This document shows positions 17,364 through 25,806 of a stretch of DNA of 64,000 bases, one piece after another (position 1 is the stretch's first letter; each line of letters begins with the position of its first letter). The position numbers were made by a program, and so were the translations under genes. Under the pieces are notes generated by a model. It worked only from the letters and a program-made list of their open reading frames with translations, did not search any database and was not told the origin of the DNA. The stretch is from positions 148,836 through 212,835 of the forward strand of contig JADJUS010000014.1 of assembly GCA_016716905.1 (NCBI GenBank), read 5' to 3'. This DNA is from Acidobacteriota bacterium. Its GTDB lineage: Bacteria > Acidobacteriota > Vicinamibacteria > Vicinamibacterales > SCN-69-37.

Positions 17364-18092
17364 TTAGAACTTGATCCGGACGCCGCCGCCGATCTGGAAT
17401 CCACCAACATCCAGCTTGGTGGTCGAGGTCAGGTTGACCTTCGCTGCCGAATACCGCGCGAAGGCGCCGACGCCAATGTTCTTCGTAATGAGGTACCGCC
17501 CGTCCACGCCGGCCATCACGCCCCACACGGACTTGTCGACGGTCTCGAGGTCCACTGTGACGGTCGGGCTGCTGCCTTCGACCACGGAGGCGCCCACCAC
17601 CGTCTCGTGCTGCACGGCCGCGACGGTCGGGCCCAGCATCGCCATGACTTCAAACTTCTCGGTGACCGGAATCATCCAGCCGATCAGGACGCTGGTCCAC
17701 AACTCCGAATGTTTCATGCCGGCCACGCTGCCGCTCACAGACCGAGCCTGGTCGTAAAACGCGGGGTGGGGAATCACCGCGGTGGTGAGCCCATCGCTGT
17801 CCGCCTTGCGGCCCGAGACGCTGAGCGCCACGGCCATGTTGCTCCACACACGAATGCCGCCGGTCACGTCCCAGATGGCCGAGCCTTTGATTTCGCGGGT
17901 GGTGTCTATCGTTGCTGTTTCGTCATACAACGGGAATGAGAGCGTGGTTGCGACATCCTTCTTTCCAGTCTGGACGCCTCCACTCACGTTCAAGAACACC
18001 CGATCGGTCCACTGGAGCATCTGGGCGTGGGCGTCGGCCCCTCCCAGGAGCATGGCGCTGAAAACAGTTCCTACCACTACTCTCTTCATCAT
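17364..18092 (-). CDS. Outer-membrane beta-barrel protein
   Basis: 242 residues. The signal peptide (residues 1-23, cleavage near GGADAHAQ) is followed by a porin- or opacity-like pattern of beta strands. Regular turns are seen (LNVSGGVQTG, WDVTGGIRVWSNMAVALSV), and the last residues QIGGGVRIKF have the amphipathic strand that ends barrels. The mid-part ITKNIGVGAFARYSAAKVNL is typical of Omp25/OprF-like eight-stranded barrels. It is divergent from the lipoprotein gene at 18258, with a 165-base gap between the two starts. Confidence 0.72.
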   Translation of the reverse strand: MMKRVVVGTVFSAMLLGGADAHAQMLQWTDRVFLNVSGGVQTGKKDVATTLSFPLYDETATIDTTREIKGSAIWDVTGGIRVWSNMAVALSVSGRKADSDGLTTAVIPHPAFYDQARSVSGSVAGMKHSELWTSVLIGWMIPVTEKFEVMAMLGPTVAAVQHETVVGASVVEGSSPTVTVDLETVDKSVWGVMAGVDGRYLITKNIGVGAFARYSAAKVNLTSTTKLDVGGFQIGGGVRIKF

Positions 18093-18157
18093 TTCGGTCC
18101 TTTAATCGAGTCTCACTGGGCCCGATGGCCTGGCACTGCGCCGCATCCGCATTCAAT

Positions 18158-18185
18158 TTCACTTAGGCGCTGACTGGGATATCAT
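18158..18185 (+). promoter_or_regulatory. Possible sigma-70 promoter for the lipoprotein at 18258
   Basis: TTCACT (18158-18163) and TATCAT (18180-18185) are separated by 16 bases, in the gap between the divergent barrel and lipoprotein genes. Similarity to the consensus is moderate, so this is a weak call. Confidence 0.3.
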
Positions 18186-18257
18186 ACAACGCACGTCCAT
18201 GGTAATGGCTGGTGCGTGAGCCCAGCAACGGAAAAACTCGTTGGAGAAACTCTCAGC

Positions 18258-19421
18258 ATGCGTACGACTTCTGCATTCGCCCTCGTGTCCGGCACCCTCA
18301 TCCTGGCGGTGGCTGTGGCCTGCAGCCAGCCCGGCACCCAGTCGATTCCATCACCGACCGCACCGGCCTCTGATGATCTGGGCCCGGGCGGATCCACGCT
18401 GAAGGTTCCGGCACCAACACTGCAGTCACCTGCCAACAACCAGCAGGTGACCACGACGACGAACATTTCGCTCGTCTCCACCAACGTGTCCGGCACCAAC
18501 ATCTCGTTCCCGGTCACCCTCGAGTATGAAGTGCGACTGCTCGGCAGCAACCCTGCCGGGACGCTGATCGCCAATCCGAAGGTTCCGCAGTCGAGCGGCG
18601 CCACCACAACCTGGGTGCTGCCCAACCAGCTCGATACCAGTGCCCTGTATACCTGGCGCGTCCGCGCCACCTATAGCGGTGCGTTCGGCCCCTGGTCCTC
18701 AACCTTCACGTTCAAGGCGCCGGACATTCCACCCTCCTACATCCGAGGCAATGAGATCTTCGACTCATTGACCGATGGTAAGACCGTCGGCACGGTGTTT
18801 GGCAACGTGCAGTGGCTGCCGGGCGTTGGTGTCAAGCTGCTTGATCAGACCAGCCGCATCACCTACACGCTGCCCACCACGTTGACTGAAGGCACCTTCT
18901 CAATGATGGTCAAGGGTGTTGATGAGTCCAACCCCGGCGACAAGTCGAAGATCATGTCGATGCAGGAAAATGGTGGTGACATTACGTCCAACGACTACCG
19001 CATGACCGCGGAACTCCGTGGCCGTGCCTACGTCACGCCAGGTGCCGTTCAGGCCCGCATCATCACCGGCGATGCCGGGGACGAAGAGCACATTCACGAC
19101 ACGCCGCGCATTGTGGTCGACTTCAACGACGAAGAGTGGTACCTGTGGCGCTGCACCTGGCGCAATGACCTCTTCACCCTGGAAGTCAGGCGCGGTGGGC
19201 CCAACGGCCAGGTCATGTACAGCGCCACGCGGGGCACGAGTACGCGCGCCTATCGCCCCATCCCGCACGTCATTCACATCGGCGCTCCCGTCGGACGCGC
19301 CGGTGCCATCGACGCGACCGCCGCGGGCATGATCGCGAAGAACCTCTGGGTATCGCCACTGCAGACGCGGCCGCAGTTCCCGTTCCCGGACGTGCTGGCA
19401 AGCCCTTCCGCCCGCCGCTAG
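18258..19421 (+). CDS. Lipoprotein with FnIII-like and LamG-like domains
   Basis: Start at the ATG at 18258, with ggagaaac 10-15 bases upstream as ribosome site. Signal with lipobox LAVAVAC (Cys22). After a Pro/Ser-rich linker comes one FnIII-like domain (~55-155) ending ALYTWRVRATY, then a 220-residue concanavalin/LamG-like beta-sandwich (FDSLTDGKTVGTVFGNVQW, then WYLWRCTWRNDLFTLEVRR). It ends MIAKNLWVSP. It shares this design and the ending with the protein at 25807 (YRNLWVG), so the two are paralogues. Possibly a surface polysaccharide-binding lipoprotein; the function is not known. Confidence 0.8.
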   Translation: MRTTSAFALVSGTLILAVAVACSQPGTQSIPSPTAPASDDLGPGGSTLKVPAPTLQSPANNQQVTTTTNISLVSTNVSGTNISFPVTLEYEVRLLGSNPAGTLIANPKVPQSSGATTTWVLPNQLDTSALYTWRVRATYSGAFGPWSSTFTFKAPDIPPSYIRGNEIFDSLTDGKTVGTVFGNVQWLPGVGVKLLDQTSRITYTLPTTLTEGTFSMMVKGVDESNPGDKSKIMSMQENGGDITSNDYRMTAELRGRAYVTPGAVQARIITGDAGDEEHIHDTPRIVVDFNDEEWYLWRCTWRNDLFTLEVRRGGPNGQVMYSATRGTSTRAYRPIPHVIHIGAPVGRAGAIDATAAGMIAKNLWVSPLQTRPQFPFPDVLASPSARR

Positions 19422-19440
19422 TTCGATCGTTTTTGTGACG

Positions 19441-19473
19441 CACGAAGGGCGGCCACCTCGGCCGCCCTTCGTG
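19441..19473. terminator. Strong hairpin, probable transcription terminator
   Basis: A 14-base perfect stem (cacgaagggcggcc with ggccgcccttcgtg) and a loop acctc, just 19 bases after the lipoprotein stop. There is no T run after it, so it may work with Rho or only stabilise the 3' end. Confidence 0.7.
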
Positions 19474-19528
19474 TGTCCGGGCCCTTCTCTTGACTCACTT
19501 CTCCGTTGGTGGAACGATCTCCTCGCCC

Positions 19529-20047
19529 ATGATTCGAACCGTCAACCGCGGCCTGGTCTTCATGGTCGCCGTTGGCGTGCTCCTGTCCTCGTGGGCGATG
19601 CTCCCCTCGTTCATCGACCTGCCTCTCTATTTCCTGATTGCGGCGATCTTCACCTTGCCGGGCTGGTGGCTGGCCCGTTGGGTTGCCGGTGACGACGCCG
19701 ACGCGTTGAGCCGCGCCATTCTGGCGTTGCCGCTGGGGTACGTCGCCGGCGCCGTGACCTGCGCGGCGCTGCGACTGGTGGGTGTCTCGTCCCCCTTCGC
19801 CGTGCTGGCGGCCATCACCGGCCTCGCCCTGGTGCTGACTATGGGCCTTCCGGCGGCCGCAACCTGGCGTCATCGCGCTCGTCCGGCTGGACGCGCCCGA
19901 TCGCCTCGCCCTCGCCGTGTTGTGGCTGCTGACGCTCGGAGTGGTGGGGCCAGTGTTTGCACTGGTCGGGAACACAACGCCCCTGGGCCTGGCGTATCGT
20001 GCGTACTTCAACGCAGATCTCTTCGTCCACATGACGGTGGTCGCTGA
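19529..20047 (+). pseudogene. N-terminal part of a frameshifted GT-C-like membrane protein
   Basis: From the ATG at 19529 the frame encodes three to four transmembrane helices (MIRTVNRGLVFMVAVGVLL, then IDLPLYFLIAAIFTLPGWWL, and YVAGAVTCAALRLVG). Near 19845-19875 the hydrophobic pattern is lost here and resumes in the next frame as PGVIALVRLDAPDRLALAV, which runs straight into the downstream frame. Only the first ~110 codons belong to the protein; the rest up to 20047 is out of frame. A one-base indel, real or from sequencing, explains it. Confidence 0.7.
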
Positions 20048-21581
20048 ATTCGCCAAGGGCACGGTGCCACTGGCCAATCCCTTCTCACCGCTCGAAGCAT
20101 TCCCCTACTACTGGACCTACTTCACACTGCCTGGGGTCTTTTCGCAGCTGAGGCCGGTACTGCCCGTGGACCCGGCCATCATGCTTACGGATACGGCGAT
20201 GGCGCTGGTGTTCATCAGCGTCGGCTTCCTGGCCGTCCGCAATTTCGGCGCGTCCGCGCTGGCCACTGCGATCTCGTGGTCCACGATTCTGCTCGCCTCG
20301 AGCTTCGAGGGTGCGTATTTCTTGTGGGATCAAATCGCGACCGGCAGGCCCATCGCCGAATTCCGTACATGGAACATCGACGCCGTCACGCGGTGGGTCT
20401 GGAATCTGCCGGGCGTGGATGGGTTCCAGCGCGCGATGTGGTGGACCCCCCAGCACCTGATGGCGCTGACCCTGGTGTTCATCCTGCTGCTCGTCGTCGC
20501 CCGCGCCCGACGAGCCAATACGCTGGCCCCCTCGATTCTCGAGGGGCTGCTGCTGGGCGCGATGCTCGCGATCAGCAGCTTTAATGGAACGCTCCTCGTG
20601 GGGTCGTACGCCGTCGCGCAGGTGGCGATCCTGGCTGCCGAGCGTGGCCGCGGGTTCGGCGCCTGGTTTGTCTCGCGCTCGGTAGCCGCAGTCATGGTGT
20701 TGCTCTTGCTTGGCCTCACGCTCGGTCTTGGCATGGTGCAATCCACGCCGAATGCGTTTCTTGTTGGATGGAACCGTTTCTTCCTGCGCGGGCCGTGGAC
20801 CTTTGTGCTGCTCAGCTTTGGCCCGGCGTTGTTTCTTGCGCCGCTTGGCCTGCGCGCGGCGTTTCGCGCATCGAGCCGGCTGGTCATCACGCTGGCGTCG
20901 ATCCTCGCGGTCATCACGGTCGTCTTTCTCTTTGTCGATCTTCGCGGCCACGAAAACACGCAGGTGACCTTCCGCACCGGTCACCTGATGTATCTGTGCC
21001 TGGGGATTCTGCTCGCATTCGCCATCGACAACTGGCGCGCTGCAGGCGGGGTGCGATCGATCGCGCTCTCAGCGCTGCTGCTGCTCGGAGCGATCGTGGC
21101 GCTGCCGACGGTGGCGCTCGACTGGTACAACGCTCGGGATATTTCGAACATCGAGAACAGTCCGGGCAACTTCCCCTGGACCGTTCACATCAGTCCAGAC
21201 GATGACGCTGCGGCGCAGTACATTCACGCCGTTCTGCCTCCGACGGCCACCGTGCAGACCGACGCGCTGCCGCGCGATCGCAATACCTGGGCTTTTGTCA
21301 CGGCGTTTGCCCGACGACGGATGGCGGTGGGCAACGGGCTGTTCACACTGAATCCCCTGCGATACCAACCCGCGATGGCGCGCGTGCATGAAGCGTATCA
21401 GAGCCCGTCAGCGGAGGTCGCTCACACCGCGTTTGTCGAGCTGGGCGTGGACTATTTTTACGTGGGTGACGTGGAGCGGAAGGTCAACGGTGCGTCGGTG
21501 CAGAAATTTGCGCTGCACCCGAGTCTGTTCCAGCCGGTCTACTGGCGCGGCAGCGTCGAAGTATTCAAAGTCGTCAAATAG
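19917..21581 (+). CDS. GT-C-like polytopic membrane protein, main part (frameshifted upstream)
   Basis: 554 residues from the GTG at 19917, but the same frame is continuous with coding sequence back to about 19865, so the true protein starts at 19529 in another frame. About ten transmembrane helices. The first outer loop has RAYFNADLFVHMTVVAEFA followed by NPFSPLEAFPYYWTYFTLP, which looks like a GT-C or DUF2298-like layout, and a periplasmic tail ends VYWRGSVEVFKVVK. It lies between a lipoprotein and a convergent methyltransferase within the glycan region. Confidence 0.72.
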   Translation: MLWLLTLGVVGPVFALVGNTTPLGLAYRAYFNADLFVHMTVVAEFAKGTVPLANPFSPLEAFPYYWTYFTLPGVFSQLRPVLPVDPAIMLTDTAMALVFISVGFLAVRNFGASALATAISWSTILLASSFEGAYFLWDQIATGRPIAEFRTWNIDAVTRWVWNLPGVDGFQRAMWWTPQHLMALTLVFILLLVVARARRANTLAPSILEGLLLGAMLAISSFNGTLLVGSYAVAQVAILAAERGRGFGAWFVSRSVAAVMVLLLLGLTLGLGMVQSTPNAFLVGWNRFFLRGPWTFVLLSFGPALFLAPLGLRAAFRASSRLVITLASILAVITVVFLFVDLRGHENTQVTFRTGHLMYLCLGILLAFAIDNWRAAGGVRSIALSALLLLGAIVALPTVALDWYNARDISNIENSPGNFPWTVHISPDDDAAAQYIHAVLPPTATVQTDALPRDRNTWAFVTAFARRRMAVGNGLFTLNPLRYQPAMARVHEAYQSPSAEVAHTAFVELGVDYFYVGDVERKVNGASVQKFALHPSLFQPVYWRGSVEVFKVVK

Positions 21582-21596
21582 CCACGCGGCCGGACG

Positions 21597-22550
21597 TCAC
21601 GCGCGCTTGCGCGCGATGACGAGGGTCTGGCCGATCCAATACGGCACATGAAGACCGGCGGCGCCCACGCCCGAGGTGAGCTTGCCGGCCAGCCGCGCCA
21701 CGGGCCCGGCCACAGGCTCTCCCCGTTTGATGACATAGCCCAGTTCCAGCCACTGGATGTGCGGCTTCATCCGGACCACCTGAAAGCCAACCCGCTGCAG
21801 CATCTGCCCGAGCGTCTGCCGGGTGAAGTAGTACAGATGCGTGCTCAGCAGCATCAGCCAGTGACGCCCCATGCGTCGCGCGAGCCAACTGCCAATATCC
21901 GGTACGTTCACGATGAGCAGGCCGCCGGGTTTGAGCACCCTCTGGCACTCCCCGAGAAAGCCCTGGGGATCGTGGGTATGCTCCAGCACGTCCCACACCG
22001 TCACCACATCAAACGTCGCGTCGGCGTAGTGCTGTTCGAACAACGTGCCGGGCTGAATGTCGATGCCGTATGTGCGTTTGCCCCAGGCGCCGAGCCAGGT
22101 GTTGGGCTCACACCCCGACACCGTCCAGCCGCGCACCTTCGCGACATGGAGGAATGAGCCGGCGGCTGTGCCAACGTCCAGCATGTGCCCCCGGTGGGGC
22201 GCGAGCCGTTCGATCATGTTGAGCGCTTTGGCGAAGGTCCGTTCGCGGGCCGGCGCCTGCGAGACAAATGTCTCGTCCGTGCCGTCGCGGTAGCCGCCGA
22301 GAATCACGTCGGCGCGCAACCGGGGGTTCACGAACTGCAGTCCGCACGACCGGCACTCCACAAGGGGGTCGTGCAGCGCCTCATCGCTGGAACTCTTGAA
22401 TCGGACCTCAAGCTCGATTTCGGTACGTTGCGTGGCGGGAAGTACCGTCGCCAGGTCCGTCCCGCCGCACAGGTTGCACGGAACCGATTCATACTGCCCG
22501 GTCGGGCCTTCAGTCGAACTCTGGCTATGCACGTCCGCTCTCCGCAACAA
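21597..22550 (-). CDS. Zinc-ribbon class I methyltransferase
   Basis: 317 residues. An N-terminal zinc ribbon made of two Cys pairs (CNLCGGTDLATVLP and VECRSCGLQFVNPRL) is followed by the SAM fold: HMLDVGTAAGSFLHVAKVRG, then VVTVWDVLEHTHDPQGFL and RVLKPGGLLIVNVPDIGSW. This architecture is common in sugar or lipid methyltransferases of polysaccharide loci (methyltransf_23 type). It sits 3 bases downstream of the CofD-GT fusion gene, so the two are probably co-transcribed. Confidence 0.9.
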   Translation of the reverse strand: MLRRADVHSQSSTEGPTGQYESVPCNLCGGTDLATVLPATQRTEIELEVRFKSSSDEALHDPLVECRSCGLQFVNPRLRADVILGGYRDGTDETFVSQAPARERTFAKALNMIERLAPHRGHMLDVGTAAGSFLHVAKVRGWTVSGCEPNTWLGAWGKRTYGIDIQPGTLFEQHYADATFDVVTVWDVLEHTHDPQGFLGECQRVLKPGGLLIVNVPDIGSWLARRMGRHWLMLLSTHLYYFTRQTLGQMLQRVGFQVVRMKPHIQWLELGYVIKRGEPVAGPVARLAGKLTSGVGAAGLHVPYWIGQTLVIARKRA

Positions 22551-22553
22551 GAC

Positions 22554-24509
22554 TCAGGCCCCGCCCTCGGGGCGCGTCGCCCCAGGCGCGGGCGACAGGC
22601 GCCGCACCACAATTTCCCACACGGCGCGGAAGCCCTCGAACACCGAGGTCCGTTTCACGCGTTTGGGGGAAATGGGGAAAAACCGAACCGGGATCTCAAG
22701 AACCTCTGGCCGGTCCCGCAAGAGCGAGGCCAGTAACTGGTGGTTCGCAAGTTTGAGGGCCGGATCGACATTCACTCCACGGAGGTACTTCGCCCGAACG
22801 GCCCTCGCACCTGAAAGTGTATCGCTGATGTAGCGGCCGAACAACACGAGGTAAAGCGCGCTCAGCAGATGGCTGCCGAGATGGCTGGCCGTCTTGAGCC
22901 ACCAGTTGTGGCGGTACCGCAGCGCCATCGCCTCTTCAACATCCCTGATCGACAGCCGCCGGCTGCCCCACACAGCATCGAGCCGGACAAACGCGAGTTG
23001 CGAGGCCAGCGCAACAATGTCTTCTCCCCGATACATCCCGGACGACTCGAACAGGATCACGTATTCGAACTCCCCGCCCCGCAGGACATCGAGCACCTGG
23101 GACTGTGCGACGAACCGCACGGCGAACGGCAACGACGCCGCGAGCCCGGCATCCACCGCATGCGCGGTGTGCACCACCGTCACCCGGAGCGGCAGGTCGC
23201 CCATCCCGCCCCGGACCATCTCGAGCAGCGTCTGGAGCAGCTTGTTGGGGGAATCGGCGTCGTGCAGATACACAGCGACGGTGGGTTCGCGATCCGACCC
23301 AAGCAGCGACGCCACAAACGGTTTGAGCAGCTTCTCGGCATCGTGATGGCCAGTGACGCCATCCTCGTAGTTGCCAATGCGCACGAGCCTCGGGTCCTCG
23401 AGCGCTTCAACCGCACCAAGCGGCACATACGGCACGGGTGACTCACGGCCAGGATCGTTGAGCAGGTAGTGCGTGATCAGGCACGGGGTTGGCACTGTGG
23501 CCCGGCCCTTCTCACACAGGTAATACAGGGCCCGGTTGATGATGTCGACGGCGCTGGCGCCCGTGATTTCTGCGTCCTGATACAGATTGGTGATGAGGAG
23601 TTTGATCGCCGTGAGGTTTCCGGCAATGGCTGCGCTCAGGCCCGGCGTAAGATACGACGGAAACAGACTCGAGTGCTGGGTGCCCGGCGCGTAGATGATC
23701 AGGTCTGCGTCCTGCAATGCGGCCACCACCGCCGGATTCACGTGCACCGGCACCGATCGCCCTTCCAGAAACTGATCGCGCTCTGCGGGACTGAGTGCGG
23801 CCACGTGCGACTGCTCGGCAGGCTCAAGCGGCCGCCCGATTAGATAGATGTCGGCGATGCGGTTCTGGCGCTTCGCATCCACCACGTCCTCTTCGCTCGC
23901 GAGCAACCGTCCTGCAGTGTCCACCGCCACCAGGTAGGCGTTCGTACCATCGGTGACATTCTCCACCAGCCCCGCAGGCAGATTCAGCAGCGAGCAATAG
24001 TCGGCGACCGCGCGATTGAAGTTGTGTTCCGCTGCCAGGAACGCGCCAGCGAATACGAGGTTGCCCAGGCTGCAGTCGGAGAACTCGAACGGGCGCCCGG
24101 TGCGATCGAGTTCCCGCTCAAATGCCTCGAGGTAGCGCGACACCGCGACCGTCCAGGGCTGATCGCCTCGCTTGGCCGCAGCCATTGCGGCGCGCGCCTC
24201 CTGCGCATCGCAGCCTACGGGGAGCCGGCCATCGAGCAGCGCCACAAGCTCTGCGGGGGCCGTTGAGAGCTCCGTGGCCAGCCGCGAGGCGTTTTTCCGG
24301 AAGTCTGATGGCCCGAGGCTATCGCCCAGAAATCGGCGCACCTCCCCCGTGGACGCCCCATCGTCATACCCGTTGATCGCCACGGTGAGGTCGATGGCCT
24401 GATGATGGGTCAGCTGACGCGCCAGGGCACCCGACCCTCGACCACCCGAGAACAGGACCACCCTCAAACGGGACCGGCGACGAAACACACTTGGGCGGAT
24501 GAGCGTCAT
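22554..24509 (-). CDS. CofD/YvcK-like domain fused to a degenerate glycosyltransferase-2-like domain
   Basis: Start at the ATG at 24509 (MTLIRPSVFRRRSRLRVVLF), 651 residues; the frame is open 15 codons further upstream. Residues 15-400 are CofD/YvcK-like: SGGRGSGAL (21-29), INGYDDGASTGEVRRFL (45-61), SLGNLVFAGAFLAAEH (147-162), and NPAVVAALQDADLIIYAPGT (258-277) then SLFPSYL. Residues ~408-640 resemble a family-2 glycosyltransferase: VAVYLHDADSPNKLLQTLLE, DAVWGSRRLSIRD and YISDTLSGARAVRAKYL. The usual D-x-D of family 2 is replaced by ESS in YVILFESSGMYRGEDI (483-498), so it may not catalyse transfer. CofD enzymes move phospholactyl-type groups from GPPL-type nucleotides; YvcK proteins bind UDP-sugars and regulate envelope metabolism. 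A fusion of the two is unusual. It is divergent from the radical SAM gene. Confidence 0.75.
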   Translation of the reverse strand: MTLIRPSVFRRRSRLRVVLFSGGRGSGALARQLTHHQAIDLTVAINGYDDGASTGEVRRFLGDSLGPSDFRKNASRLATELSTAPAELVALLDGRLPVGCDAQEARAAMAAAKRGDQPWTVAVSRYLEAFERELDRTGRPFEFSDCSLGNLVFAGAFLAAEHNFNRAVADYCSLLNLPAGLVENVTDGTNAYLVAVDTAGRLLASEEDVVDAKRQNRIADIYLIGRPLEPAEQSHVAALSPAERDQFLEGRSVPVHVNPAVVAALQDADLIIYAPGTQHSSLFPSYLTPGLSAAIAGNLTAIKLLITNLYQDAEITGASAVDIINRALYYLCEKGRATVPTPCLITHYLLNDPGRESPVPYVPLGAVEALEDPRLVRIGNYEDGVTGHHDAEKLLKPFVASLLGSDREPTVAVYLHDADSPNKLLQTLLEMVRGGMGDLPLRVTVVHTAHAVDAGLAASLPFAVRFVAQSQVLDVLRGGEFEYVILFESSGMYRGEDIVALASQLAFVRLDAVWGSRRLSIRDVEEAMALRYRHNWWLKTASHLGSHLLSALYLVLFGRYISDTLSGARAVRAKYLRGVNVDPALKLANHQLLASLLRDRPEVLEIPVRFFPISPKRVKRTSVFEGFRAVWEIVVRRLSPAPGATRPEGGA

Positions 24510-24538
24510 GCAGTCAACGCGTTGCCATGTTACCCGAG

Positions 24539-24567
24539 TTGCCCGGCCCTCCACCGCGGTTTATGAT
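24539..24567 (+). promoter_or_regulatory. Probable promoter of the radical SAM gene
   Basis: TTGCCC (24539-24544), a 17-base gap and TATGAT (24562-24567) match the sigma-70 pattern well. The ATG at 24579 follows after 11 bases, so the 5' leader would be only about five bases. The gap to the divergent CofD-GT gene is 69 bases, so control of the two may be shared. Confidence 0.45.
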
Positions 24568-24578
24568 TGAAGGGTCCC

Positions 24579-25739
24579 ATGTCCACCGAGACGTTTCGCC
24601 TTCGCTACCTCGCCAAGTCTGTCGCCGGCGTGCCGCGCGACCTGATACAGACGGCCGTGGCGCAGGTGCGTGCCATCAAGCCCACGGTCTTCATCTACAA
24701 CTGCACCTGGGTGTGTGATGCCCAGTGTGAGATGTGCAACAACTGGAAATGGGGCAACCGCAAGGAAGACATGACGCTCGCGCAGATGGACGGCGTCATG
24801 GACAGCCCGTTCTGGAGCGACGTCGAAAACCTGAACATCTCGGGCGGCGAGCCGACGACGCGTAACGACCTGCCGGAACTGGTGGAGATGTTTCACCGCC
24901 GGCTCCCCCGCATGCGGAAGGTGGGCATCAACACCACCGGGCTGACGCCGCAACGCGCCATTCCGATGCTCACGCGCATCGTGGACTTCTGCGGTGAAAA
25001 GAACCTGCTGGTCAGCATCCGCGTGTCCATCGACGGCGTCGGCGACATGCACGACCAGGTTCGCAACGTGAAGCGCGGATTCGACAAGGCCAACAAGACC
25101 ATCGAGGCCATGCAGGCGCTCGCCGCGCGTTCGCCGCACTTTCAGTTCGGCATCGCTTCCACCATCTTCGCGCAGAATCTCGACGACGCGAGGAACATCC
25201 GGGAGTGGGCGCGTTCGAAGAATCTCGACATCGTGTTCAACATGCTGCGGTTCACCGACAACATGCTGCACAACGCGGAACTCGAAACCAAGATCGGGTT
25301 CGGGTCGCGCGAAGAAGAGTTCATGCGCGAATTCTTCCTGGATCAGGTGGCGGGCGAGTCAATTCTGAGCGGCCAGTCGTTCATGTACCTGCATTACGCC
25401 GACATGATTGCGAACGGCTACCACCGCACCATGCCGTGCCCGTTCCAGCGCCAGGGGCTGCTGCTTAATCCGAACGGCGAGTTGTTCTATTGCGAGAACT
25501 CCCAGAAACTGGGCAACGTGCTCGACACGCCGGCCGGCGACTTGTACTTCGGCGCGAGCCAGCTCGAAGGACGCGAGACACTCAAGCGTGAGACATGCCC
25601 CACGTGCCTGAGCCCCTGTCAGGTCAACGTCGGCGCCATGAAACAGGTGGTGCCGTACGTGAAGTTCCTGCGGCGGGCGTACAAGGTCAAACACGACCCG
25701 TCCCGTCATCTGAAAACACTTCCCGATCCCGTGCGATGA
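24579..25739 (+). CDS. Radical SAM protein with SPASM-like C-terminal Cys cluster
   Basis: 386 residues from the ATG at 24579; a TTG four codons upstream is possible. The CDAQCEMC motif (Cys46, 50, 53) binds the SAM iron-sulfur cluster, LNISGGEPTTRNDLPELVEM is the GGE motif, and RVSIDGVGDMHDQVR follows. The C-terminal ~80 residues have a Cys set (CPFQRQGLLLNPNGELFYCE, then CPTCLSPCQ) fitting a SPASM or twitch domain that holds auxiliary clusters. Relatives act in peptide modification and in lipid or hopanoid side-chain chemistry, so the substrate is open. It is followed by a lipoprotein, a nucleotidyltransferase and a GT2. Confidence 0.92.
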   Translation: MSTETFRLRYLAKSVAGVPRDLIQTAVAQVRAIKPTVFIYNCTWVCDAQCEMCNNWKWGNRKEDMTLAQMDGVMDSPFWSDVENLNISGGEPTTRNDLPELVEMFHRRLPRMRKVGINTTGLTPQRAIPMLTRIVDFCGEKNLLVSIRVSIDGVGDMHDQVRNVKRGFDKANKTIEAMQALAARSPHFQFGIASTIFAQNLDDARNIREWARSKNLDIVFNMLRFTDNMLHNAELETKIGFGSREEEFMREFFLDQVAGESILSGQSFMYLHYADMIANGYHRTMPCPFQRQGLLLNPNGELFYCENSQKLGNVLDTPAGDLYFGASQLEGRETLKRETCPTCLSPCQVNVGAMKQVVPYVKFLRRAYKVKHDPSRHLKTLPDPVR

Positions 25740-25806
25740 TGAGCACGCTCGGATCTCCGGCACATGCCGGCCAACAGTCACAGTACGCCTTGTCGGAGGA
25801 TGAGTA

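Noticed and set aside
20085..20984. A 299-residue open frame on the minus strand inside the GT-C gene
   Set aside because: Composition is rich in Arg, Gln and Glu and it has no hydrophobic or domain pattern. It is a mirror of the GT-C coding sequence in high-GC DNA.
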